The notes under the pieces are model-generated. The model saw only the letters and a list, made by a program, of their open reading frames with translations, was not told the DNA's origin and made no database searches. Made by a program: the position numbers and the translations under genes. From the NCBI RefSeq assembly GCF_019704555.1, contig NZ_AP024745.1, positions 1,608,001 to 1,672,000 on the forward strand: DNA of 64,000 nt, in the 5' to 3' direction. This document shows positions 6,443 through 14,869 of this stretch, in pieces. Every line of letters starts with the position of its first letter. Within the stretch, counting starts at the first letter, position 1. Source of the stretch: Actinoplanes sp. L3-i22. GTDB taxonomy: Bacteria > Actinomycetota > Actinomycetes > Mycobacteriales > Micromonosporaceae.

Positions 6443-9421
6443 GTGACCCGGCCGACCAGGCTGGCGCGGTACGGCTTCGCCGACAACGGGGCCGCCCTGC
6501 TCGGCGGGCAGGGCCTGCGGCTGTGGGGCGCGGAGCACGGCCCGGTCAGCACGGAGGCGGCCGAGTTGATCCACGCCCTGTCCCGGGCCGCCGACCCGAA
6601 CCTGGCGCTGCGCCAGTTCCACCGCCTGGTCGACTCGGTGTCCCGGGCCGCCGAGCGGGCCAACGGCGGCCGCCCCACCGGCCCGACCGGCGAGATCACC
6701 GAGAACGCGGCGACCCGCGAGCTGATCGACGAGCTGTTCCGCGACCACGGGCTGCGCCGCCGCCTGGTCGCGGTGCTCGGGGCGTCGTCCACGCTCGGCG
6801 ACCACCTGGTCGCCAACGAGCAGGAGTGGCGCACCCTGGCCACCACGAAGAGCGGGCTGCCGCCGGACCCGGAGGGCCACCTCGAACTGGACGCGCCGAC
6901 CGTGCCGGCGCTGCGCCGGGCGTACCGGATCTCGCTGCTCCGGATCGCCGCCGCCGACCTGACCGGCGGGCGCGGCCTGGAGCCGACGATGGCCGCGCTG
7001 TCCACGCTCGCCGACGAGACGCTGGCGGCGGCGTACACGATCGCCCTGGCCGGCCTGCCCGACGGCACCCCGGAGCCACGCCTCGCGGTGGTCGCGATGG
7101 GCAAGTGCGGGGGCAACGAGCTGAACTACGTCTCCGACGTCGACGTGATCTTCGTGGCCGCCGGCGACGACGACCTGCCGGCCGGCACCACGATCGCGGC
7201 CCGGCTGATGGAGATCTGCGGCCAGGTGGCGTGGCCGGTGGACGCCGCGCTGCGCCCCGAGGGCAGCCGTGGCCCGCTGGTCCGGACGCTCGCCAGCCAC
7301 CAGGCGTACTACCGGCGCTGGGCCCGCACCTGGGAGTTCCAGGCGCTGCTCAAGGCCCGCCCGGCGGCCGGTGACCTGGCGCTCGCGCAGGAGTGGCTGG
7401 CCGACCTGGCGCCGCTGGTCTGGCACGCCGCCGAGCGGCCCGAGGCGGTCGCCGACGTCCGCGACATGCGCCGCCGGATCATCGACAACGTGCCGGCCAA
7501 GGAGCTGGACCGGGAGATCAAACGCGGGCCCGGCGGGCTGCGCGACATCGAGTTCGCGGTGCAACTGCTGCAGCTGGTGCACGGCCGGGTCGACGAGACG
7601 CTGCGGCTGCCGGGCACCCTGCCGGCCCTGCGCGCGCTGGTCACCGGCGGCTACGTGGGCCGGCAGGACGGCGAGACGCTGCTGCGCGGGTACCGGTTCC
7701 TGCGCGCCGTCGAGCACCGCCTGCAGCTGCAGCACCTGAAGCGGACGCACACCGTCCCGGACGACCCGGCCGGCCTGCGCTGGCTCGCCGCCGCCCTCGG
7801 CTACACCGCGCTGCCCGGCCAGGACGCCGTCGAGGCGTTCCGCTCCGACTGGGTCGGGCACGCCGCCAACGTCCGGCGCCTGCACGTCAAACTGCTCTAC
7901 CAGCCGCTGCTCGAAGCGGTGGCCCGGGTGCCGGCCGAGGCGCTGCGGATGACCCCGGAGTCGGCCCGCAAACGGCTGGAGATCCTCGGCTTCGCCGACC
8001 CGGCCGGCGCGCTGCGGCACCTGGAGGCGCTGACCGGCGGCGTGACCCGCACCTCGGCGATCCAGCGGACGCTGCTGCCGATGCTGCTGCAGGACTTCTC
8101 CGACGCCCCCGAGCCGGACCGTGGCCTGCTCAACTACCGGCAGGTCTCCGACAAACTGGGCAGCACGCCCTGGTACCTGCGGCTGCTGCGCGACGGCGGC
8201 CCGGTCGCCCGGCGGCTGGCCCGGGTGATCGGCCTCTCCCGGTACGCGACCGACCTGCTCACCCGCGACCCGGAGGCGTTGCGCCTGCTCGCCGACGACC
8301 CGGAGCTGCGGCCCCGGTCCAAGGAGAAGCTGCTGGACGGGTTCGCCGCGGCGGCCGAACGGCACACCGACCCGGTCAAGGCGATCGCCGCGGTCCGCGC
8401 CCTGCGCCGCCGCGAGCTGTTCCGGCTGGCCTGCGCGGACATCCTGAGCCAGGCCGGCGACCTGGCCCCGGCCCAGCCGATCGACGTGCACCAGCTCGGG
8501 GCGGCGCTGTCCGCGGTCACCGACGCGACGCTGAACGCGGCGCTGCTGATCGCCCGCCGGTCGAAGCCGGGGCCGCCGGGGATGCGGTTCGCGATCATCG
8601 GGATGGGCCGGCTCGGCGGGTACGAGATGAGCTACCCCTCGGACGCGGACGTGCTGTTCGTCTTCGAGGGCTCCGGCGCCCCCGGGGAGGAGGCCGCCGC
8701 GCACGCCATCGCCGAGGAGGTGCGCCGGCTGCTCAACGCGCCCGCCCCCGACCCGGCCCTGGGCATCGACGCCGACCTGCGCCCCGAGGGCCGGCAGGGT
8801 CCGCTGGTCCGCAGCCTGCAGGCGTACCAGCAGTACTACGACCGCTGGTCGAAGCTGTGGGAGGCGCAGGCGCTGCTCCGGGCCCGGTTCGTCTGCGGGT
8901 CCGCCGAGCTCGGCCGGGCCTTCGAGCAGCTCGCGGACACCAAGCGGTACCCGGGCAACGGGCTCAGCCGCGAGCAGGTGGTGGAGATCCGCCGGATCAA
9001 GGCGCGCGTGGAGACCGAGCGGCTGCCCCGCGGCGCCGACCCGAACACGCATACCAAGCTGGGCCGCGGCGGGCTGGCCGACGTCGAGTGGGCGGTCCAG
9101 CTGCTGCAGTTGCAGCACGCGCACGAGGTGCCGGCGCTGCGCTGCACGGCGACCCTGGAGGCGCTCACCGCCGCCCGCGAGCACGACCTGGTCACCCCGG
9201 CGGACGCGGACGAGATGGCGGCCGGCTGGACGCTGGCCGCGCAGGTGCGCAACGCGCTGACGCTGGTGCGCGGCCGGCCGAACGATCAGCTGCCGGCGCA
9301 CGGGGTGGAGCTGGCCGGGACGGTGCTGCTGCTCGGCGGGGGCGACCCGGGCGAGTTCGTGGACCGTTACCTGCGGATCACCCGGCGGTCGCGGGCCGCG
9401 ATGGAGCGGGTCTTCTCATAG
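6443..9421 (+). CDS. glnE: Bifunctional glutamine synthetase adenylyltransferase/deadenylyltransferase
   Basis: 992 aa, full length for GlnE. It attaches AMP to, and removes it from, the regulatory Tyr of type I glutamine synthetase, tuning activity to nitrogen status. Two nucleotidyltransferase domains are visible: an N-terminal one with GKCGGNELNYVSDVDVIF (about residues 220-237) and a C-terminal one with GMGRLGGYEMSYPSDADVLF (about 720-739). Each keeps the GG-x(9)-DxD metal-binding signature. Linking helices carry the RGPGGLRDIEF and GRGGLADVEW motifs. Its likely target is the GlnA1-type enzyme at 21.2-22.7 kb, which keeps Tyr402. The start follows the amidotransferase stop directly; the last 6 nt overlap the convergent OhrR-type gene. 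Confidence 0.97.
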   Translation: MTRPTRLARYGFADNGAALLGGQGLRLWGAEHGPVSTEAAELIHALSRAADPNLALRQFHRLVDSVSRAAERANGGRPTGPTGEITENAATRELIDELFRDHGLRRRLVAVLGASSTLGDHLVANEQEWRTLATTKSGLPPDPEGHLELDAPTVPALRRAYRISLLRIAAADLTGGRGLEPTMAALSTLADETLAAAYTIALAGLPDGTPEPRLAVVAMGKCGGNELNYVSDVDVIFVAAGDDDLPAGTTIAARLMEICGQVAWPVDAALRPEGSRGPLVRTLASHQAYYRRWARTWEFQALLKARPAAGDLALAQEWLADLAPLVWHAAERPEAVADVRDMRRRIIDNVPAKELDREIKRGPGGLRDIEFAVQLLQLVHGRVDETLRLPGTLPALRALVTGGYVGRQDGETLLRGYRFLRAVEHRLQLQHLKRTHTVPDDPAGLRWLAAALGYTALPGQDAVEAFRSDWVGHAANVRRLHVKLLYQPLLEAVARVPAEALRMTPESARKRLEILGFADPAGALRHLEALTGGVTRTSAIQRTLLPMLLQDFSDAPEPDRGLLNYRQVSDKLGSTPWYLRLLRDGGPVARRLARVIGLSRYATDLLTRDPEALRLLADDPELRPRSKEKLLDGFAAAAERHTDPVKAIAAVRALRRRELFRLACADILSQAGDLAPAQPIDVHQLGAALSAVTDATLNAALLIARRSKPGPPGMRFAIIGMGRLGGYEMSYPSDADVLFVFEGSGAPGEEAAAHAIAEEVRRLLNAPAPDPALGIDADLRPEGRQGPLVRSLQAYQQYYDRWSKLWEAQALLRARFVCGSAELGRAFEQLADTKRYPGNGLSREQVVEIRRIKARVETERLPRGADPNTHTKLGRGGLADVEWAVQLLQLQHAHEVPALRCTATLEALTAAREHDLVTPADADEMAAGWTLAAQVRNALTLVRGRPNDQLPAHGVELAGTVLLLGGGDPGEFVDRYLRITRRSRAAMERVFS

Positions 9422-9847
9422 CGCCGCCGCGATCACCTGGGTCAGCGAGGCGTGCAGCCGTTTCAGGTCCTCGATCGGCATGCCGAGGCGGGCGACCACG
9501 GCCGGTGGGATCTTCAGCGCCTCGGCGCGCAGCGCCTGACCGCTCGTGGTCAGCGTGATCGCGAGGCTGCGCTCGTCGGCCGGGTCCCGCTCGCGGCGCA
9601 GGTAGCCGATCGCCTCCAGGCGCTTGAGCAGCGGCGAGAGCGTCGCCGGGTCGAGCGCCAGCAGCTCGCTGAGCCGGCGCACGGAGAGCGGCGCCTCGCC
9701 CCAGAGGGCGAGCATCACCAGATATTGCGGGTGGGTCAGGCCCATCGGCTCCAGCAGCGGTCGGTAGATCGCCACCACGCTGCGGGCCGCGACCGACAGC
9801 GCGAAGCAGACCTGCTGCTCCAGGGCCAGGGGGTCCTCGTCAGGCAC
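9416..9847 (-). CDS. MarR/OhrR-family transcriptional regulator
   Basis: 143 aa from GTG 9847, with GAGGAG about 9 nt upstream. A winged-helix MarR fold is visible: YLVMLALWGEAPLSVRRLSELLALDPATLSPLLKRLEAIGYLRRERDPADERS. The N-terminal LEQQVCFALSVAARSVVAIYRPLL with Cys14 matches the OhrR subgroup, where a single Cys near position 15 senses organic hydroperoxides. OhrR normally represses an ohr peroxidase gene, but the divergent neighbour here encodes an unrelated 72-aa protein and no ohr is seen. The true regulon is therefore unclear. Confidence 0.88.
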   Translation of the reverse strand: MPDEDPLALEQQVCFALSVAARSVVAIYRPLLEPMGLTHPQYLVMLALWGEAPLSVRRLSELLALDPATLSPLLKRLEAIGYLRRERDPADERSLAITLTTSGQALRAEALKIPPAVVARLGMPIEDLKRLHASLTQVIAAAL

Positions 9848-9878
9848 TTGGGTTCTCCTCAGGTCGTGAGTTAGTCTA

Positions 9879-9914
9879 CCAATAGTTAGGGCACCAACCA
9901 TTGGCCCACTAACT
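9879..9914. promoter_or_regulatory. Interleaved inverted repeats, candidate OhrR-type operator
   Basis: In the 81-nt divergent gap, CCAAT (9879) pairs with ATTGG (9900) and AGTTAG (9884) pairs with CTAACT (9909). The region is A/T-rich compared with its surroundings. Its position suits autoregulation of the regulator and control of the divergent small gene. Confidence 0.5.
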
Positions 9915-9928
9915 GTTTGGAGAGAGTC

Positions 9929-10147
9929 GTGGCGAAGCTTCAGGGTCGGATCGGCGTCTGGTTCCACGAGACCTTCGACGACATGTGGTTCCGGTCGATC
10001 ATCGGCCCGGCGCAGACCAAGGGCGCGGTCCAGGGGTGCGACGAGTTCGCCCGCGAGGGCTGGAAGGCCGACCTCGAACGCCGCAAGCAGTTCACCCGCG
10101 ACCAGCGCGAACGCAAGCGCCTGGACCGCGAGAGCAAGCGCGTCTGA
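9929..10147 (+). CDS. Small charged protein of unknown function
   Basis: 72 aa from GTG 9929, with GGAGAG 4 nt upstream; TTG 9917 is an alternative. The first half is mixed (VWFHETFDDMWFRSIIGPAQTKGAVQGCDEFAREGW) with one Cys. The second half is a highly charged helix rich in Lys, Arg, Glu and Asp. I do not recognise the family. It is divergent from the OhrR-type regulator and shares its putative operator, so it may respond to the same signal. The 3' end runs into repeat copy B. Confidence 0.7.
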   Translation: MAKLQGRIGVWFHETFDDMWFRSIIGPAQTKGAVQGCDEFAREGWKADLERRKQFTRDQRERKRLDRESKRV

Positions 10148-10155
10148 GCCCTGCT

Positions 10156-10350
10156 CAACTTCAAGATCAAATTCTTTTTTGCCTCGGCTGCGGCCAATAA
10201 CTGATCGTCGCTCCCGCGGGGACCCTTCCGGTCCTCGCAGGGCGCGGGGCGCCCAGAACGCGAGGCCCTACAGGGCGGCGTCCGTGGGTGGTTGCGGTTT
10301 CAAAGACCCACGCGATCCAGCCGGCGGTCGAGGCCCGGCCGCGCCTCCCG
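10156..10350. repeat. Intergenic hairpin repeat, copy B (reverse orientation)
   Basis: Reverse-complement copy of the element at 5.0 kb, between convergent genes. It contains the core (CGTCGCTCCCGCGGGGACCC) and the interrupted central hairpin, CCTCGC...GGGCGC / GCGCCC...GCGAGG. Its A/T-rich end (AAGATCAAATTC) and the GGCTGCGGCC segment match copy A. The outer part GACCCACGCGA...GCCGCGCCTCCCGG is shared with copies C and D. Confidence 0.85.
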
Positions 10351-10355
10351 GTCCC

Positions 10356-10407
10356 GGCTGGCACTCACGGCTGATTTCGGGCCCGGGAAGAACCGTGAGC
10401 GCCAGCC
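10356..10407 (-). terminator. Hairpin next to repeat B, likely terminator
   Basis: 15-bp stem with one mismatch: GGCTGGCACTCACGG and CCGTGAGCGCCAGCC around a 22-nt loop that itself contains GGGCCCGGG. It lies 76 nt beyond the stop of the minus-strand membrane protein gene and may act bidirectionally. The rest of the 335-nt gap (10148-10482) is repeat B plus unremarkable GC-rich sequence. Confidence 0.55.
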
Positions 10408-10482
10408 GACGGCGCGAGGCGCTGCTGGGCCGGGCGGCCCCGCGCGGGTCGCGGCCCCGACCGGGGGGCGGCGGGTGTCGGC

Positions 10483-12324
10483 TCAGCTGGAGAGGGTGTA
10501 GCGGCCGGGGGCGGGCACTCGCAGGATCGTGTCGTGTCCGTCTCTGATCACCTGGGCGCTGCCCGAGGCGGTCAGCCAGCGGTACCAGCGGACCTTCAGG
10601 CGGATGTCGCCGGCGGCCGGGGCGTCCAGGGTGATCGCGGCGGCCGTGTGCCGGACCAGCGTCGCCGGGGCGGTCACGATCGGCTGGGGGTCGGTGACCG
10701 CGTACAGGTGCCAGTGCGGGTCGGTGAAGATCAGCCGGAGATACGGCAGCCCGCCCGTCACCAGTGCCGCCTCGGCGCGCCCCGGCCAGGCCGGCTCGGC
10801 GTCGGGCACCGCGACGTACTGGACCGCCTGCTCGGTCAGCCAGGCCCGGTAACTGTCCGCGGTCAGTGCCACCCCGGTTCCGGCGGCGCCCGGCACCGTG
10901 GTGAAGAACAGCGGGTTCCGATCGATATCGGCCTGCCGCAGCCAGCCACGGGCCAGCGGGACGTCTCCCATCCGGGCGGCTTCCCAGTAGTCCCGGGTGG
11001 GCGGGATCGCCACCCGTCCGGTCATCGGCAGTGTGGCGAGCACGGCGGTCAGCGGCCGGAAATAGCCCGGGTCGGCGGTCGGGCTCCCGATGTCCCGCAG
11101 ATCGGCGGCGACCACCGGCGGTTGCCACCAGGCCGTCACGGCCAGGACCGCGACCAGCGCCACGGTCCGCATTTTTCCCGTCAAAACCGGCAATGTCCCG
11201 TATGCCGCGAGCACCGGCAGCGCGAACATCACGGCCAGCCGGGTCGCGTTCAGCCCCACCGGCGTGTGCACCAGGGCCGCCGCGAGCACCCCCGCCGAGG
11301 ACAGCAACGCCCCGATCCGCACCGGTCGCACCGGCACGAGCGCCGCGACCACGAGACCGGTCACCACCGCGTGCAGGGTGTCCACCCGGCTGATGTTCAT
11401 CCACCCGCCGTCCCCGAAGAGCAGCGCGTTCAACCCGATCAGCGCCGCCCCCGGCCCCGCCACCAGCAGCCCACCAGCCCCCGGCCGCCGAGCCCACCAG
11501 CCGCGAGCTCCCGGCCGCCGAGCCCACCAGCCGCGAGCTTCCGGCCGTCCAGCCCACCAGCCGCGAGCTCCCGGCTGGTCCTCAGCCCCGTCTCGCGTGG
11601 CGCGAGGCAGCGCTGAGCGCCAGCCGGTCAGCGGGCGCCCCGACTGGTCCGCGGTGCTGCCCTGGCCTGAGGACCAGCCGGTCAGCAGGAGGGCGGTGCC
11701 GGCCAGGCCGAGGAAGAGGGCGACGACCGGGCTGGTCGCGGAGGCCAGCGTGGCGAGAATCACGGCGAGGAGCGCCGCGCCCCGGCGGGAAAGGAAGCCG
11801 AGGCGAGAAAGGAATCCGAGGCGGGAGGGGAAGCCCGGGCGGGGGAGGGAGCCCGGATTGGGGAGGGAGCCCGAGTGGGGGAGAGAGGGCGGGCGGGGGA
11901 GGAAGGTCAGGGCGAGTAGCGCGCCAAGGCCGAGGCAGACGCCGAGGCCGTACGTCACCCGCCCGCTCACCAGGTTCCCGGCGAGCCCCGCCAAGCCCAG
12001 CACCCCGGCGAGCCAGAGCCGCCCGCCCCCGGTCCGCCGGAGCAGGGCGACCAGCAGCACCGATCCGGCGACGACCGCGACCACCCCGGTGACCCGCACC
12101 CCGAGCAGCGCCATCACCGGCTGCGACACCAGGCTGTAGCCGAGCTGGTCGACCCCGCCGTACCAGCGCAGGTCCACCGGGGTCCACCCGTGCTCGGCGA
12201 AGAATCCGGCCCGCGCCACCTGGGCGGCCAGGTCCGAGCCCATCCGGGGAGCGGCCAGGTAGGCGCCGCCGAGGACCGTGGCCACCAGCGCGACCAGCCA
12301 CTCCACCCGGTGCCGTGCCCACAT
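10483..12324 (-). CDS. Polytopic membrane protein of unknown function
   Basis: 613 aa from ATG 12324; the much longer open frame to 13509 is antisense to the mannosyltransferase gene and is rejected. It begins with a membrane anchor (VEWLVALVATVLGGAYLAAP), then alternating hydrophobic helices over about 400 residues, and ends with an outer domain of about 200 residues (from ADLRDIGSPTADPGYFRPL). The architecture (multi-pass region plus exported C-terminal domain, next to two GT-C mannosyltransferases) suggests a cell-envelope glycan enzyme, but no catalytic motif is recognised. Low-complexity repeats interrupt the helices: SLPHSGSLPNPGSLP-type repeats and a 10-residue GARGWWARRP repeat. Confidence 0.8.
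   Translation of the reverse strand: MWARHRVEWLVALVATVLGGAYLAAPRMGSDLAAQVARAGFFAEHGWTPVDLRWYGGVDQLGYSLVSQPVMALLGVRVTGVVAVVAGSVLLVALLRRTGGGRLWLAGVLGLAGLAGNLVSGRVTYGLGVCLGLGALLALTFLPRPPSLPHSGSLPNPGSLPRPGFPSRLGFLSRLGFLSRRGAALLAVILATLASATSPVVALFLGLAGTALLLTGWSSGQGSTADQSGRPLTGWRSALPRATRDGAEDQPGARGWWAGRPEARGWWARRPGARGWWARRPGAGGLLVAGPGAALIGLNALLFGDGGWMNISRVDTLHAVVTGLVVAALVPVRPVRIGALLSSAGVLAAALVHTPVGLNATRLAVMFALPVLAAYGTLPVLTGKMRTVALVAVLAVTAWWQPPVVAADLRDIGSPTADPGYFRPLTAVLATLPMTGRVAIPPTRDYWEAARMGDVPLARGWLRQADIDRNPLFFTTVPGAAGTGVALTADSYRAWLTEQAVQYVAVPDAEPAWPGRAEAALVTGGLPYLRLIFTDPHWHLYAVTDPQPIVTAPATLVRHTAAAITLDAPAAGDIRLKVRWYRWLTASGSAQVIRDGHDTILRVPAPGRYTLSS
11468..11580 (-). repeat. In-frame 30-bp minisatellite in the membrane protein gene
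   Basis: Three near-perfect 30-bp units (11491, 11521, 11551) plus a partial one encode (A/E)RGWWARRPG repeats on the minus strand. The unit length is a multiple of three, so copy changes keep the frame. Confidence 0.85.
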
Positions 12325-12368
12325 CCCGCCGACAGTACCGGTGCCCCGTAGGTTGCAGCCTGTCACGG

Positions 12369-12374
12369 TAGGGT
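12369..12374 (+). promoter_or_regulatory. Putative -10 box of a leaderless transcript
   Basis: TAGGGT lies 7 nt upstream of ATG 12382, with no ribosome binding site between. Confidence 0.55.
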
Positions 12375-12381
12375 CGTCGCC

Positions 12382-13776
12382 ATGCCCCGTCCGTTCCTCG
12401 TCCGATATGCGGGGCTCGCAGGTAGCGCCCTGTTGGGTGGCGCCGCCTACCTGGGTGGCGCCCACCGGCCGTGGGAACCGACGGTGACCCCGCTCACCGT
12501 CTTCCGTGGGCAGAACGGGGTGCTGCTGCCGCTCTTCTGGGTGGCCGGGGTCACCCTGCTGATCGGCGCCTGGCTGGTCGGCCGGCGGGTCGTGCCGTCG
12601 GCGCGGTGGGCCTACGTGACCGCCGGGCTGTGGGCCCTGCCGCTGCTGCCCTTCCTTCCGCTGGGCAGCTACGACGCGTACTCGTACGCATGTCAGGGTT
12701 GGCAGCAGGCCGGCGGGCTGAATCCGTACGCCGGCGGGGTTGATCTTCTGGGTTGCCCCTGGGCCGACGCCGTCGCGCCGACCTGGCGTGCCGCCCCGGC
12801 CCCCTACGGCCCGGTCTTCCTGGTGCTGGCCGCGGCGGCGGCGAAGGTCGGCGGCTCGCTGGCCGGGACCGTCGCGATGCTGCGGCTGATCGCGGTCCTC
12901 GGCGTCGCGGCGATCGGCGCGTGCCTGCCACCGCTGGCCCGCCGGGCCGGCGTGCCGGTGGAGCGCGCGGTCTGGCTGGTGCTCGCGTGTCCGCTTCTGC
13001 TCATCCACCTGGTGTCCGGGACGCACAATGACGCGGTGATGGTGGCGCTGCTGGCCGGCGGCCTCGCCGTGGCCGCGACCGGCCGGGGCTGGGTCGCGGG
13101 CATCCTGTTCGGGCTCGCGGTCGGGGTGAAGGCGACCGCGGTCGTCGCGCTGCCGTTCGCCATCTTCCTGATCCCGCGGGCCTGGTGGCGGGCGGGCCTG
13201 GAGCTGGCCGGGGGAGCGGTGGGCGCGCTGGTCGCGGTCTCGCTCGGGTCCGGCCTCGGCCTCGGCTGGGTCGGCGCGCTCGCGGACAGCGGCGTGTCGG
13301 TGCAGTGGACCTCGCCGCCGACCGCGATCGGCATGACGCTGGAGCTGATCGGGGTGCCGCACGCCGTCGCGGTGACCCGGGTGCTCGGCATCGTCGCGCT
13401 GGCCGGGGTGCTGCTCTGGCTGTTCCGGCGGGCCTGGCGGGGTGGTGACGCGCTGCTGCACGCCGGGCTGGCGCTGGCCGCGACCGTGCTGCTCGCCCCG
13501 GTCTTCCATCCGTGGTACGCGATCTGGCCGCTCACCATCCTGGCCGCGACGCTCCGCCCGGACACCCGCTGGCTCGCCGTCCCGCCCGCGGTGATCGCCG
13601 CCCTGTGCCTGCCGGACGGTTACAACCTGGCCCTCGCCACCAAGGCGCAGGGCGCCGTCGGCATGACCGTTGCCGCCGGATATCTAGCGTGGAAAGTGCT
13701 GCATGAAGCGAATCGTGACCCTGGTCGTCTCGGCGCTGCTGGCGGTGGGCCTGATCCTCACCGCCTGTTACCGTAA
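12382..13776 (+). CDS. MptB-like alpha-(1,6)-mannosyltransferase (GT-C)
   Basis: 464 aa multi-pass membrane protein. It matches the polyprenol-phosphate-mannose-dependent alpha-1,6-mannosyltransferases MptA/MptB that extend lipomannan outside the membrane. Visible hallmarks are GSYDAYSYACQGWQQAGGLNPYAGG with an acidic pair in the first outer loop, APYGPVFL, HNDAVMVALLAGGLAVA, and APVFHPWYAIWPLTI near the C-terminus. It would take mannose from a lipid carrier for cell-envelope lipoglycan. The last 74 nt overlap the start of the next gene in another frame, so the two are probably translated together. Confidence 0.85.
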   Translation: MPRPFLVRYAGLAGSALLGGAAYLGGAHRPWEPTVTPLTVFRGQNGVLLPLFWVAGVTLLIGAWLVGRRVVPSARWAYVTAGLWALPLLPFLPLGSYDAYSYACQGWQQAGGLNPYAGGVDLLGCPWADAVAPTWRAAPAPYGPVFLVLAAAAAKVGGSLAGTVAMLRLIAVLGVAAIGACLPPLARRAGVPVERAVWLVLACPLLLIHLVSGTHNDAVMVALLAGGLAVAATGRGWVAGILFGLAVGVKATAVVALPFAIFLIPRAWWRAGLELAGGAVGALVAVSLGSGLGLGWVGALADSGVSVQWTSPPTAIGMTLELIGVPHAVAVTRVLGIVALAGVLLWLFRRAWRGGDALLHAGLALAATVLLAPVFHPWYAIWPLTILAATLRPDTRWLAVPPAVIAALCLPDGYNLALATKAQGAVGMTVAAGYLAWKVLHEANRDPGRLGAAGGGPDPHRLLP

Positions 13777-14860
13777 CCGGTTCTTCGACTCCACGGTCTA
13801 CTACGGCGCGGTGCAGTACTGGTTCCGCGACGGCGGGATGGTCTACGACTGGCTCAAGCCGGGCACGCCGTACGGGTTCACCTACCCGCCCTTCGCCGGC
13901 CTGGTCATGGCGCCGATGTCGGTGCTGCCGTTCCCGGTCGTGGTGCTGTTCGCCTCGATCGGCCTGGTGCTCACCGTCGGCCTGCTGATCCACTGGCTGG
14001 CCGGCCCGTTCCTGCGCGGCCTGAAGTACCCGCTGTGGCTCTCCTACGGGGTGGCGTTCTGCCTGGCGATGGCGTACGAGCCGGTCCGCGAGACGTTCAG
14101 CTTCGGTCAGGTGAACACGCTGCTGCTCACCCTGGTCACCGCCGACCTGCTGTTCGGCGTGGCACGCGGCCGGTGGTGGGGCGGGATCGGCATCGGCCTG
14201 GCCACCGCGATCAAGCTGACCCCGGGCGTCTTCATCCTGTACCTGCTGGTCACCCGGCGCTGGCGGGACGCCGGGGTGGCGATCGCCGCGGCGACCGGCG
14301 CGACGGTGCTGGCCGGCGCGCTCTTCCCGGACCAGTCCCGGGAGTTCTGGACCTCGGCGCTCTGGGACACCAACCGGGTCGGCTCGCTGAACTTCCTCTC
14401 CAACCAGTCCGAGCGGGGCATGCTGGCCCGCCTGCCGTTCGACGAGACCGAGTCGAAGATCTGGCTGGTCTGCGTGCTGGCCACGCTGGTCCTGTGGGGC
14501 GTGCGTTGCTGGCGCGCGCCGGACGACGTGATCGGCGGGCTGGCCCTGACCGGCGTGCTGGGCTGCCTGATCAGCCCGGTCACCTGGATCCACCACTGTG
14601 TCTGGCTGATCCCGGCGCTGATCCGCTGCGTGGAGTGGGGTTGGCAGAGCGGGAACCGGCGGGCGGTCTGGCTCGCGGTGGCCGCCTACGTGCTGATGAC
14701 CTCGCACCTCACCTGGATCTACGAGAACCCGCCACGGCCGCCGCTGGCGATGCTCGGCAGCAACATTTATGTCCTGTTCGGTGTGGCTCTGCTGATCTGG
14801 ACACCGGTCGGCACGCGGAGTTCGATCCCTGTCCATGAACCGGACAAGATCTTGGCGTAG
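13703..14860 (+). CDS. DUF2029/GT87 mannosyltransferase (PimE-like)
   Basis: 385 aa multi-pass protein of the GT87 family (alpha-1,2-mannosyltransferases such as PimE that cap phosphatidylinositol mannosides). Visible features are the first helix, then FFDSTVYYGAVQYWFRDGGMVYDW with the conserved Asp, TYPPFAGLVMAP, SFGQVNTLLLTLVTADLL, IKLTPGVFILYLL, and LISPVTWIHHCVWLIPAL. Together with the MptB-like gene it forms a two-gene lipoglycan mannosylation unit. Acceptor and linkage are inferred from the family, not visible. ATG 13703 lies inside the upstream frame. Confidence 0.85.
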   Translation: MKRIVTLVVSALLAVGLILTACYRNRFFDSTVYYGAVQYWFRDGGMVYDWLKPGTPYGFTYPPFAGLVMAPMSVLPFPVVVLFASIGLVLTVGLLIHWLAGPFLRGLKYPLWLSYGVAFCLAMAYEPVRETFSFGQVNTLLLTLVTADLLFGVARGRWWGGIGIGLATAIKLTPGVFILYLLVTRRWRDAGVAIAAATGATVLAGALFPDQSREFWTSALWDTNRVGSLNFLSNQSERGMLARLPFDETESKIWLVCVLATLVLWGVRCWRAPDDVIGGLALTGVLGCLISPVTWIHHCVWLIPALIRCVEWGWQSGNRRAVWLAVAAYVLMTSHLTWIYENPPRPPLAMLGSNIYVLFGVALLIWTPVGTRSSIPVHEPDKILA

Positions 14861-14869
14861 GCAGTTCGC

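Noticed and set aside
6107..9301. A 1064-codon minus-strand open frame opposite glnE
   Set aside because: Translation is Arg/Gln/Val-rich shadow sequence; glnE is certain on the other strand.
12325..13509. Extension of the minus-strand membrane protein by nearly 400 codons
   Set aside because: The extension is antisense to the MptB-like gene and lacks hydrophobic segments; ATG 12324 starts the hydrophobic protein.
13703..13776. Frameshift between the two mannosyltransferase genes
   Set aside because: Both proteins are complete, start and end as their families do, and the 74-nt overlap occurs naturally; no sign of a broken single gene.
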